A stretch of 64,000 nucleotides of DNA from positions 434,001-498,000 of the forward strand of contig BROG01000341.1 in assembly GCA_030159075.1 (NCBI GenBank), written 5' to 3'. Source of the DNA: Atrina japonica (taxonomy: Eukaryota; Mollusca; Bivalvia; Pterioida; Pinnidae). The translations under genes were made by a program, and so were the position numbers. Below are positions 1 to 11,319 of this stretch, piece by piece; the stretch's first letter is position 1, and every line of letters begins with the position of its first letter. A model generated the notes under the pieces. The model saw nothing but the letters and a program-made list of their open reading frames with translations, was not told the origin of the DNA and searched no databases.

Positions 1-1519
1 TTTTTGTAAACATTTCAAAAGAAAATTGTTGCATGGGAAAAACAACCAGTCGATCATCAAACATAATAAATCAACTTGGTAACAAAAAACTCTTAATTCA
101 TATCAGTCATATCAGTAAATCTGACTGAAAACTAAATTTCAAAATCCAGATTTGATGGGACACAGTAATAATACAGGCCAAATTTTAATTATCAAATACA
201 AAAACTCGACTTTTGTTGTTTATTTTTTCATTATGCTGTAGAGTTGTTTATAAAACATATATTGTTTACTACCCCCCCCCCCCAACCTGTAAAACACTGG
301 CTCAAATCAATGATTTTCTATTAAAAATGACTAATATAAAATGTAGTACTCAAAATATTGTGAACTATCTATTCATCTCTGAAGTTTTCACCATTAATTA
401 CAATTATATACAATAAAAAATATATCCAGTTGCCACCACAACTGTTTGTTTTCATCATGTTCATAGAAAAAATGATAAAACATTTGACATATATTTTCTT
501 ACTTGGATGGCGCCGTGCCCAGAGCTTCACAACATTGTAGTCATTATATACTTAATGAAATAACGTTACCATACTTTGTGTACAGATAAAACTGTCATGA
601 AAGACTAAGCATTTGCCATGATGCCACTCATGACAGGTGGTCTTTGAGGTCATAGTAAAAGAAACCTTTATAATGATCTCTCTTGACAAATGTATTTCAA
701 GACAGGTTCTATCCTAAGTGATGACCTTTACAATTATTGATTAGATACTAACTGTCCAATTAAAGTGTTTAACTAATCAATAATGGACACTTTATACACA
801 AGTACATACAAATATCAAATAATGTACTTTGGAATGAAATAATAATAAAAATATGTAAGATGACATGATAACAGAGTCATATATACTGAAGTTGATTGGT
901 CCAAGTCTTCCCATCCTTAACTAAGATAATTGGGAGTGAAGATTCAGCTTATCAAGTATGATGTATTTACAAAAATCAAAAGTGAAATATAATGTATGTT
1001 ATGTTATGAATGACAAAAAAGGGTGCAGTGGTCGCTAGAAAAAACTATTGTAAAATTCCACTAACCTAAGCCCAACCCTAACCCAGGAGCTTAACTCCAT
1101 AGCATGACGTCGATAAGTCCAATATGAAGGTGACCAACCAGTAAATTGCAAACTTGCCGAAAAATAAATGTCATGTGTTACATAACATAAAATCCACAGT
1201 CACCATGATATTACAAAGGTTTAATACATCATAGAACCTATCATGTACTAGGATTCAATATATAAGTTAGGTTATGTATGGTACTGCAATGGTGATTATA
1301 TACATACATCAAGTCACATCAACATTAAGATAAGTCAGGTTTGATCCCTATCCAGATTACCTCAACTACATGTACTCTATATGGATTACATTCACCAAAC
1401 AATTTAAATTGCAACATTGGAAATGCAGACATAAATCAAGCTATGTTAACAAACATTAATCTACACGCAAACAAAGATAAAGTATCCATGGTTACAGACC
1501 TGGTATTACTACAGAAAGA
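1..1519. other. AT-rich non-coding flank
   Basis: I see no convincing gene here. The stretch is AT-rich with short spurious open frames. A run of 12 C lies at 272-283. From about 1,340 the sequence grades into the first units of the minisatellite that follows. Confidence 0.5.
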
Positions 1520-2700
1520 AAATATACAAGGGTCAAGTCAAAAAGGTTATACAAGGATCAAGTCAAAAGGATTATATACAAAGATAAAGTCAAAATGATT
1601 ATATACAAGAATCAAGCCAAAAAGATTATATAAGAATAAAGTCAAAAAATATAAATTCATGAACCAAGTCAAAATGATTCTATTCAAGGATCAAGTCAAA
1701 TAGACTATATGCAAGGATCAAGTGTAATAGATTATATACAAGGATCAAGTCAAAAATATTATATACAAGAATCAAGTCAATAAGATAATATACAAGGATC
1801 AAGTCAAAAAAGATAAAAGAAAATTCAAGGATCAAGTCAAAAAGATTATATACAACCATCAAGTCATAAACAATATGGAAAGATCAACTCACGGAGGCTA
1901 TATACAAGCCATGAGGATCTAGTCATCGAGGTTAAATACAATGACAATGTCACAAAGACTGTACTCAAGTTTCAAGGGGCAAAGGTTACATACAAGTACA
2001 AAGTCAATGAGGTTATATACAAGTACCAAGTCACTAAGATTATATACAAGTACCAAGTCACCGAGGTTACATACAGGTACCAAGTCACTAGGGTTTACAT
2101 ACAAGGATCAAGTCACAAAGATTGTGTTCAATTTCAAGGGGCAAAATTTACAAACAAGTCATTGGGGATATATACAAGTCTCCAGCCAACAAGGTTAAAC
2201 ACAAAGACGATGTTACAAAGATTATAAATAAATTTTCAGGTTATATGCAATACCAAGTCACTGGGGTTATATAAAAGGATCTAGTCAACAAGGTTATTCA
2301 CAAACATCAAGTTTCACTCACAAAGATTGTACTCAAGTTTCAAGGGGCAGAGGTTACATACAAGTACCAAGTCACTGAGGTTATATACAAGGATCAAGTC
2401 ACACACACTGTATTCAGGTTTCAAGGGGCGATGGTTACATACAAGTACCAAATCACTGAGGTTATATACAAGGATATAGTCAACAAGGTTAAACACTACG
2501 AAAAAGTCATAACTGACAAAGATTGTATTAAAGGTTCAAGATACAAAAAGTATAAACAAGTACCAAGTCACTGGGGATATATACAAGGATCAAGTCATTA
2601 AGGTTAAACACAATGAAAAAGTCAAATATATTGTACAAAAAGGCCAAGTCACAAAGATTATATGCATAGAGCAAGTCACAAAGAATATACAAAAATATGA
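1520..2700. repeat. 27-bp degenerate minisatellite
   Basis: A tandem array of an approximately 27-bp unit of the form 'tatacaaggatcaagtca' followed by 'aaagat'. Later units read 'tatacaagtaccaagtca' plus 'ctgaggt'. Because 27 is a multiple of three, the array opens spurious frames on both strands that read as nine-residue repeats (for example DLILVYNLF on the minus strand). Units diverge from each other and longer variants with 'ttcaaggggc' interrupt the array at about 1,970, 2,130, 2,340 and 2,420, which suggests a higher-order repeat. No sign of a real protein. Confidence 0.85.
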
Positions 2701-2995
2701 TTATATAAGACATGTCAACAAAAAAGGTTGGTAAGGAACAACACTCCAGTCATGTCAATATAATACATAAGTCATGTGATGATAATAGGTGTCAAGATGA
2801 AGTCATTTCAAAGTATGAGGTTTTTATATACAGGAGTCATGTGATGGTAACAAGTGTCAAGATGAAGTCATTTCAAAATACGAGGTTGTTTATATACATG
2901 AGTCATGTGATGGTAACAGGTGTCAAGATGAAGTCATTTCAAAGTATGAGGTTGTTTATATACATGAGTCATGTGAATGTGTTGGGTTTGTTAAC
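2701..2995. repeat. 66-bp tandem repeat
   Basis: Directly after the 27-bp array, a second array with a unit of about 66 bp is repeated roughly three times. Each unit contains 'gagtcatgtgatggtaaca' and 'gtcaagatgaagtcatttc'. The unit length is a multiple of three, so a frame stays open through it (22-residue repeats); this is a by-product of periodicity, not evidence for a gene. Confidence 0.8.
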
Positions 2996-3005
2996 ACAAT
3001 TTTAA

Positions 3006-4086
3006 TCATTTTGACCAATCAGGTTGGTTATAAAATACATCAAGTAATGTCAACGTAAAGGGTTGGTAATATGAATAGATCAACTAATGTCAACACAAAG
3101 GACTTGTGTAGTCTGCAAATATTGATCAGTCAACATATGAGGTTGATATAGAGTTAAATGAAGTCTTGTCAACATATAAGACTAGTTGTATATACATTAA
3201 TCTAAACAAGGCTACACCTGCAAGGTGCTAGATGCAAAGAAAAAGTTATTTCAAAACATGACAGGGCTCAGCAATCAAGTTTGTCCGTTGGTGGTTGACT
3301 AAGTAGATGTTACTTCTCATTTGTGAAATTGTTGAATACAAAAATTAATTCACTTGTTTAAACACAGAATAATGTCTTTAAATATGTACATTTGATTTTC
3401 AGACAAATCATTTTCACAAATCGGACATTTATATTTTAATACTACTTGTCCTGCAGGACAATTGGACATTTTCTATGATTGTTGACACTTACATGGGGTT
3501 AAGGATAAACATAAATCATGTAAATGTAGGGGATGGGTATACACAAAGAAACAATATATGAAGTTGATTATAATCATAAACAAAATCTTGTTGACAAATC
3601 AGATACATTATATCCATGCTTAACTAATGCTAACATACAAAGTTGGAAAACTACACAAACATTTAGTGTTAAGTGTAGACAAAATAAAAACTTGTGTCAA
3701 CATCAAACTTAGCGGTATGCATATGATTTAACTGTAAAGTAATCCTACATGGATCTGGGCATCTCATCCAAAATAACTGATCAACCCCAGAAAAATGTTG
3801 GACTTTTCTGTAAATCAATAACTCAGACCAGCCCAAAGGTGTCTTTTGGAGTGAATGAGTTAAAATAATGAGGTGATACTAATTCTTCCTAAGTAAATCT
3901 GTGATACATTCTGATAAAAAGGTATGATGTATATATACTAGATTATTCATATTACAAAAAGCATCTTTATACAAAATATAGCGAGTAATTTATAAATATG
4001 ATAAATGTCATAAGCAAAAGGAAATTACTATGCTATCTACCTCAAGTTGAAAGTTTTAAATCCATATCAATCATATAAATAGATAG
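3006..4086. other. Non-coding, downstream of the last exon
   Basis: No gene seen. This lies 3' of the proposed terminal exon of the RNF213-like gene, so it should include its 3' UTR and polyadenylation site. I found no canonical AATAAA on the minus strand within about 280 bases downstream of the proposed stop; only TATAAA-like variants occur. Confidence 0.4.
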
Positions 4087-4209
4087 CTAAGTTTTTCCAA
4101 AACCTTTCTTTGCAATTTTTCCTTTTTTTGATTTTACTCCATGGCCCACTTTGCTGTATTGATATGTTGCAACAACGGAAGATATTCTTTGATCTTTCTT
4201 GCGTTGGGC
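4087..4209 (-). CDS. RNF213-like: Probable last exon of RNF213-like gene
   Basis: On the minus strand an acceptor 'tttatattttacttag' ends at 4,210 and is followed by 40 open codons and a TAG stop (4,089-4,087). The peptide is strongly basic, starting AQRKKDQRISS and ending in a Lys/Gly-rich tail (KKGKIAKKGFGKT). It opens in phase 0, which is exactly the phase in which the giant exon ends at its 11,320 donor. It would therefore be a natural terminal exon after a 7.1-kb intron. I do not recognise the tail itself, and other short exons could lie between. Alternatively it is the last exon of an unrelated gene, or a chance frame. Confidence 0.45.
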   Translation of the reverse strand, partial: AQRKKDQRISSVVATYQYSKVGHGVKSKKGKIAKKGFGKT

Positions 4210-6699
4210 CTAAGTAAAATATAAAATCAGTCATGTATAGAATATATGTTTTTATCATAAGAAGTCAAAAATAATAAAAGTTAACAACAATGACAGTGAA
4301 AACATCAGATGGCAGACAGTTCTATGCCTAGATGGAGGGTATATGGTTAAGGGTGTGCAGTTTGATACATTCCTCAGATTGTACAGGTGTAGTGGCACAT
4401 ATAAAGCCATTGGTAACACAAGGGATATTCTATCGACTACCTGGTCAATTTTGGATATTTTAGTATACTTAAGATCAATATATTCCATGTAAAAACCAGA
4501 AAATATCAAACAGGCTTGGCCACGGCATGTCACAGATTTCAATGAATTTCATTATGGTGACTTGATCTGTCCCATTTAACTCAAATTAAAACTAAAATGA
4601 CAAGTTTCATATTGGTTGCACTGGAAACATGAACGCCATAATTTGACCACCGGGAACTACTAAATTTTGTCATTTTCTAGTCATATAGGACCTCTATAAA
4701 GTGCCTTAATGATGAAATCAATGCATTTTACTATTTATCTCTGAATTACCCATGATTAGTAAAGTATTATTTGATCACAATAATTTTGGATAGGTCATTT
4801 TGGCACTTTGCCAAATAGTGATATTTCACCACTTTGCCCAATTCATACAGAAATGTGCTATGCAACATTTTAAACATTAATGTTGGAGTTATGAAAGTGA
4901 TTGCAGAAAATATGTGAGTTGAGTTGCATCTTGGTATAAAAAAACAACATTTACTATTATAATTATTTGATTAACTGTGAGACAATATTTAGCAAGGGAA
5001 TCAAGTTTAACACATCTTTTAGAATTTCTTTTTAATTTGGAAGCCCAAAGAAGCATTTTATTCATTTTCTTTTTTCAAGACCAAGTTATTTTGTAGTTTC
5101 CAGACATCAAATTATTATCTTTTTACAGTAAAATATTTCATTAAAAGATTGATTATCTCCGAAAATGAAGGAAAATCCACCATACATTTAAGCTGTAAGT
5201 GCTAGGGGGTTTGGGTGTGTATGCAAACATGGTACATTTTAGAATTTTACAGACATTTTTGTTTATTTCACAAGTGCCAAGAGACAATTTTTAGCTTCTT
5301 AACATGGACTTATGATACTTTTGTCCTTTCAAAAGAGCAGGTCGAGGTTCGAAAATTTTCAGAGAATTTTATAAAAAAAGAATAAAAGTTTTAAACCCAT
5401 TTAATCAACTTTAGGTGGCACACTCACTCCTGCACTCTCACTAGTTCCTCCTGATCAATGCGCATAATAATGTGATGGATTCATTAATTGTGAAGCAATA
5501 TTTCATTAATAGGTGTTAGGTTTTATTTATCTTTCAGAAAAAAATTAAACAATGCGACATCTTAGGTGTAGTTGAATTTCAGGTGTAATTGAGGAGCAGA
5601 TGCACAAATTTATAATAGAAATAAAATGAACAACTTATTTAAACATTTTGGATAAAATAAACACTTCCATGATACACTTTAGAATTGCTTTCTTTGAATA
5701 CCCACTTAATTAAAACTTCAGTAAATGAAATACACAATATACAAGAGAGGAGAAATACACTTGTTTACAATGTATATACATGTAGACCTAGTGTCACATA
5801 GTGTTTGTAAAATATCAAGTAGAGGATGACCATTTGATTCTGAGGGAAGGGGCGACAGACTTTGAATATAAATATTCTTAACTTGAAAATAAATAATCTG
5901 TCCTCAACTAGCAAGAAAATAAATAATCTGGTGGAAATTATACTTCATTCTTTAATTTTTTCGGCTCACTACACTCTCCATTTTTTTCTTTTTTTTTGGT
6001 TGTTTTTGTAGAGGATACTCTCTTATGTATGGCAATAAGTAGATACAATTACTCTAGTCAGTGTAATTTTAATGTCATGCTTTATTACCTAAAAGTTCAA
6101 CTTGTCGAGGTCAGGAAAGGGTTCACAAGACTCCATCCCGCCAGGTTACATGTACAATAAATTAAAATACATGTATTTCAAAAGCCCAGAATTTAACACA
6201 AAATGATTTAAACCTCTTTATTTTTAAATAAGAAGTTGGAAAATTGAATTAAAATAAATTACCAAAATTTTCTATACTCTTTCTTCCCTCTAACTTCAAA
6301 TCATAGATCCAACCTGGATTTATCTATATATTTGAATTTCATGGCATTTGACTACACTTTGTTTTATTTCAGTTAAAGTCTAAAGTGTTTGCCCTACATA
6401 TCAATAAATAAATTTTGGTTTGCATTTTCTAAGTATGTATGTATATATGAATACGGTAAGGAAATTTATTTGTAAACAAAATTTGCATTATATCTTATCA
6501 AAATGTATATGATTATTCCTTCTGTTATTATCAGCTAGGAATATTGAAAATTCCCGAATCTGTCCCTGTAATTGAGAACAACAAAGTTTGGTTGAAGGCG
6601 TAATACAATGACTGTCTCCATCCGTTTGTGTGTTTGTTTGTTCACTTACCAAATACTAGAATTTGAATTCTGGATAGTGTTTTATGCCACACTAAACAC

Positions 6700-6915
6700 T
6701 TTTTCAGTTATATGGTAACGACCAGTCTTTATTAGTGGAGGAGAGAACTCCGTAATAATGTACCGGGAATAGAACAAAAGACTTCCGCATGTAAACTGGC
6801 AAACTTCTCACAAATTTCAGTGTAGACTCCAGCAGGGTTTGAACCTGCGCTAACCAGAAGTGAGATACTTCATGGTTCAAAGTCCAATGCTCTAACCACT
6901 CGTCCACAGAGGCCC
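6700..6915 (-). mobile_element. tRNA-derived SINE, type II tRNA-like head
   Basis: The reverse complement of about 6,913-6,830 looks like a long-variable-arm tRNA: an A-box-like 'GTGGACGAGTGGTTAGAGC' and a B-box-like 'GGTTCAAACCC', followed by a non-tRNA body running to lower coordinates. There is no 3' CCA and the arms are imperfect, so it is a SINE head or degenerate copy, not a tRNA gene. A 67-codon open frame covering it is spurious. Confidence 0.6.
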
Positions 6916-8219
6916 CACATTATTGAAATGGGATTGCGTGTTACCTTTCTTATCACAATTTTGCCTCACAATAAACCAGTGTGCAGTAAGGTTTGTATTT
7001 TTTAATAGTATAATAATTATACTTATAAAATATTCGTTGTCATATGCAGCTATATGACACTGAAATGTTATTTAAATTTGGCATGAGGAAAAAAAGGAAA
7101 GATTGGATTTTCCTTTTTTAAAATGGATTCCATTAATTATACTTATGTTACCCCCTCAACTCCCCCTTTAAAAATGTCTAGATCTGACACTGCAATATAC
7201 TATATTTCTGATCACATGACAACAATGAAAAAAAAATGAAGAAAATAAATAATTTGTCCCTGGTCATTTAATCTGACCAGCGACGGTATGTAAATAAATT
7301 ATCTTAATCGACAAAAAAAAAAAAAAAAAAATTTGACAGCCCCCTCCCCGAATCAAATGGATTACCTTGTGGTTGCTACATTAACTGAAAAACTACCTGG
7401 GATCAGTATTCTATGTAGAAATCATACCCCTGTCATTTCGTTTCCTTAGAATGTATGGGATGGTCTCTTTCCTACAGGGGTCACTCTTTCACAGGACATA
7501 CAGAAATGTTGAAGTGGGTCATTTTTTTAAAGGTTAATTTCTAATACTGACCCTGGGTAGCATTTCTAAGACGAGTTTTTCATGTTACACGTTAGTATTT
7601 TTGTGTTTGTCTGTATTAGAAATACACCAGATTTTGACCAGTGCACTGGTAAAAATTTGATGTATTTCTCATACACCAAAATTAAGATTCAGTTCAATGC
7701 TTATAATTAGATATAATAATTAAATCAAATTACACATACAACAAAATTTTCATTTTCAATGAATAATTAATGGTTTAAATGATGGCAACATCACTTGCAC
7801 AGTAATGAGTATACATAGTGTGTAGACTATGTACAGTCTGACATCAATTTCACGCAAGTGAACCACCACAAGTTTTTACATGCTAATTGTGCCAAAAGCA
7901 CAGTTCTGTTAAGTTGAATTGAAAATAATTTCTGGAAATATGATACTGATGATTTTGAGGGAATACATGGAAGATTAGTGATGGTATGATCATATGATGT
8001 AAACTGTTATACACATAGTGTGCACATTGTTTACAATTTGCCATGTGTTCATTATTAAGTCGCTGCAGTGACAGTGTAATGACAAAATATTTATTGTCAT
8101 AAATATTTTCTGCCGGTGGGCATGGCTTGCTCACAAAATTGAGTTTGTGGTAGGCCTACATACCCAACTTTTCAGCTAATTAATGACATTGATAAAATTT
8201 AATTATATAAATATATAGA

Positions 8220-8425
8220 TACGGGTGTTTAAATATTATAAACATAATACCAAAGTTAAAATGCTCAAGACGATTGTTTCTGTCAATTAGACTTCATCAG
8301 CTGAGCTCCAATTTAAAATGTATATGTATTTCTAAAGAGAAAGTGGTATCATACAAGATCAAATAATAAATCTAAAAGAATAGCTGAAATCCATCTAAGA
8401 GTAACCACTGTAAAAAGAATTTTTT
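8220..8425 (+). repeat. Dispersed repeat, copy 1
   Basis: About 200 bp ('ataataccaaagtta' through 'agagtaaccactgtaaaaa') that recurs in reverse orientation at about 28,425-28,620 with roughly 85-90% identity by eye, and in part at 28,183-28,258. No coding potential. Confidence 0.7.
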
Positions 8426-9692
8426 TCAAGCATTATTGGTCATACTCTATCTTGTGTTAAAGTTTAATGAAAATCGGTGACATGCTCTGGCCAAACAATT
8501 TTGATACTTACATAGAAGTGATCTTAAGTCCTTTAAAATCAAAATGAGGGCACATTCACACACTTTCTATCAATTGAAGTTTTCAAGATGATAGCCATAT
8601 ATAGCATATAAGAAATATCCATTTAAGATGACTGGGTGGATGTTAGAAAATCCCTTTTAAAGACAAAGTCTTTCAAAGTATGTAAACAAACAAACTAAAA
8701 CTACCTTACTATACTTCAATAATTTTTAAGATGCTGGAATATAGCATCACTGGCTGGATTAAAATCTGTCTTAAATCTATTCCCTCACCAATAAAATATA
8801 GTTTGACAACATGCCAAACAAGAATCCTCAAGTCTTTTGTACTACCACGAGAGGTTCAGTCACCTGAGGCCAGACATAAAATATTCTCTGTTTGCTGTTT
8901 ACCAACTCTACCCTTTTACCTATGGGTAGGTAGGTAGGGAAATTATTTTATTTTATTGGAAATTTTTCTGTCATTGTGCAGTCAGTCATTTTCTGTACAA
9001 ATTATAATGAAAATAATTGTAAATAAGGAAACATTAAATATTTAATAAATGTTTGAGACACATGAGAAGAGAGAGGTTATTTGTGAAAAATCAATAAGTT
9101 TTCACTGTACAACAATTATCTATCGAATCTCAATGGTCATCTCATAGCCTTTGTTCACTGGCTGCAAGTTAAACAGACTTGCCAATATTACATCAGAAGC
9201 TCAACTTGACCTCCCAACTATCGGCAATCAGTGACACGGCGAGGCAGTGTTTATAATAAAGTGCATGGTGCAGTGACAGAGTCGGTGATTTACAATGATA
9301 ACTTTCCTGGGACTTTTTAATGTATTTCTAATATAAATTAAGAAATACACAGGGTTATGTTAAAGAAAACAGGTGTATAAATTTAATCGATTTCATTTTA
9401 CTAGATTTGATATTGTTTTTGTAAAATTATAACGTTTTGACAAATATTTTTGAAATAAAAAATAATGGGAGGTAACTTATGTAACTGTCTACATGATTTC
9501 ATGTTTGCTATAACATTATTCCCTTCAGCTTTCATGAAAGGAGGAAACATATCAAACAAATTTACACAGGTGTTTCGTAAATTGTTTATCTTAGTAAAAC
9601 ATGTATCATACAGGATTTTTGGTTTCCTATTTTTGTAAATAGTATTCATAGAGAAAATACATGAGTCATTCTGGGATATAGCAGTAGCTTGG

Positions 9693-9866
9693 GCCAAACT
9701 TTATGTCCCGATTTTAAGCAATTTTTTGAGTGAGTAAAATCTGAATAAATCCCATTGGAGATTCTGTCGTGTTGCCCCGCCAGACAGAATCTCCAAAGGG
9801 ATTATAGTAAAATCCTGATTTGCTCCCCCTAAAAAAATCGCTTAAAATCGGGACAGAAAGTTTGGC
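9693..9866. mobile_element. Foldback (MITE-like) element, copy 1
   Basis: An inverted repeat: 'ccaaactttatgtcccgatt' at the left is mirrored by 'aatcgggacagaaagtttgg' at the right. An inner palindrome is built on 'ggagattctgtc' and 'gacagaatctcc' around 'gtgttgccccgcca'. The inner part matches the 71-bp palindrome at 41,578-41,648, so this is a repeated mobile or foldback module. Confidence 0.65.
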
Positions 9867-11319
9867 GAACTCATTTATGCCCTAATACTGTAGATGGATT
9901 GGTAATATATCGAAGAGTTACAAGAGGCCGTATTATGAATTTGCAGTTCTTTAATAGGCCCCTAGTGTCATGTTATGTATATTCTGGCCATTATTTTACA
10001 CTATTCGGATAAAATACTGTTAATATACGATGTTTGATTGAATAAATAATAGCGCCACGGTCAAAATATATACATGTATATTCTCAGAGATCGAGACAAA
10101 GTTAACACTAATACTATATATTTTTGTGATGTTAATCGAACGTTCCAGAAAGATCGTCAATAAAAAAAATATTTTTTTGAAAACGGCAATAAAATTTTCT
10201 GAGTCGCGGTGATTTCCGTGGGTCAGTCGGTAAACAGCAAACAAATTTAATTTTATTTTAGGCCTGATCAATTCACTCGTTACTTAGATCCTTGTGACCT
10301 TGACTTTGACCCCATGACCTTGAAACTTTGTCACTATGATTCTTAGATAATTCTTAACACTTTTGATATTATCTTTGAATAAAAAAAGTTTATCAGTTTT
10401 AGTTGATAAGGATCAGTATCAAATATAATACACATGGTGGCAATGAAGTTTTGCGATGCATTTGAATGTAGCCTTAATGAAATGCATCTTATTTATTCAT
10501 ATACAGTCGAACTCACTTAAATTGAACCACAGTACATTGAAATTCTGCATTATTTGAAATTAATATAAATATATCCAGGTACTATTGTATTATCAGACTG
10601 TCTGAACATCTGTATATTATGTCTAATAACAGTTACTTATGTCAATGTAGAGAGGGTTCTTCAACATGCCACACTTAATTTAACATGGGACCTGAATCTC
10701 ACATGAAAGCCTTTAATTTCTTATGCACAGAGCTTGGTGTAGGAACAAACATTTTTAAAGTCTGAAGTATGACCTTGTACTAGGTATTGAATCTAGGACA
10801 TTCTGCTTAGGAGTTGAATGCTCTTGAACAGTTTTACAACAATGTCAATGTTTTTAATTTAAAACTGAAAATTTTATGTCACTACAGCATTAAGTACCTG
10901 TAAAGTAATATGACCATGACCTATGGGAAAAGATTGGGGCACCCTTTGTTCCAGAGCTAAAGATACATGAGTTTAGATACATGTATAACTTGGCAGGGTG
11001 GAGTCTTGTGAACCCTTTCTTAACCTAGAGGAGTTTAAAATTTAGGTAATAAAGCATACAGTAAAATAACACTGTCTGGAGAAATCATTCCTACTTGTCA
11101 CAATACACAAGATATTATCCATTGTGGAATAAAATGCTGTTCTCGTGCAAATTGTCATAACCAAAAAATGAGTAGGATTATCCGTATAATAATCAAAAGG
11201 TTACTCCATCCCACCATCTTATGTGAATCGGAAAATATCTCCGAGTAATAAACTTTTAAATCTATTTTTACCAACTGATGCATGAATGATTGAAAATATT
11301 AAGAGAGTACACCACTCAC

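Larger units (their letters stand above)
4210..11319 (-). other. Intron of RNF213-like gene, repeat-rich
   Basis: The region between the giant exon and the proposed terminal exon has no credible coding sequence. It holds a tRNA-derived SINE (about 6.7 kb), a dispersed repeat shared with 28 kb, a poly-A tract near 7,315, a foldback element (9.69 kb), and a fragment of the 'tgaccttgactttgacc' repeat family near 10,300. Confidence 0.5.

Noticed and set aside
1680..2713. Minus-strand frames with nine-residue repeats
   Set aside because: They arise from a 27-bp minisatellite; the opposite strand is open as well.
6830..6913. tRNA gene with long variable arm
   Set aside because: Imperfect stems and a SINE-like continuation argue for a tRNA-derived repeat.
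11299..11319. Native C-terminus of the RNF213-like protein at the 11,299 stop
   Set aside because: A strong donor sits in the frame just before it; the last codons look intronic. Kept as the fallback if the 4.1-kb exon is wrong.
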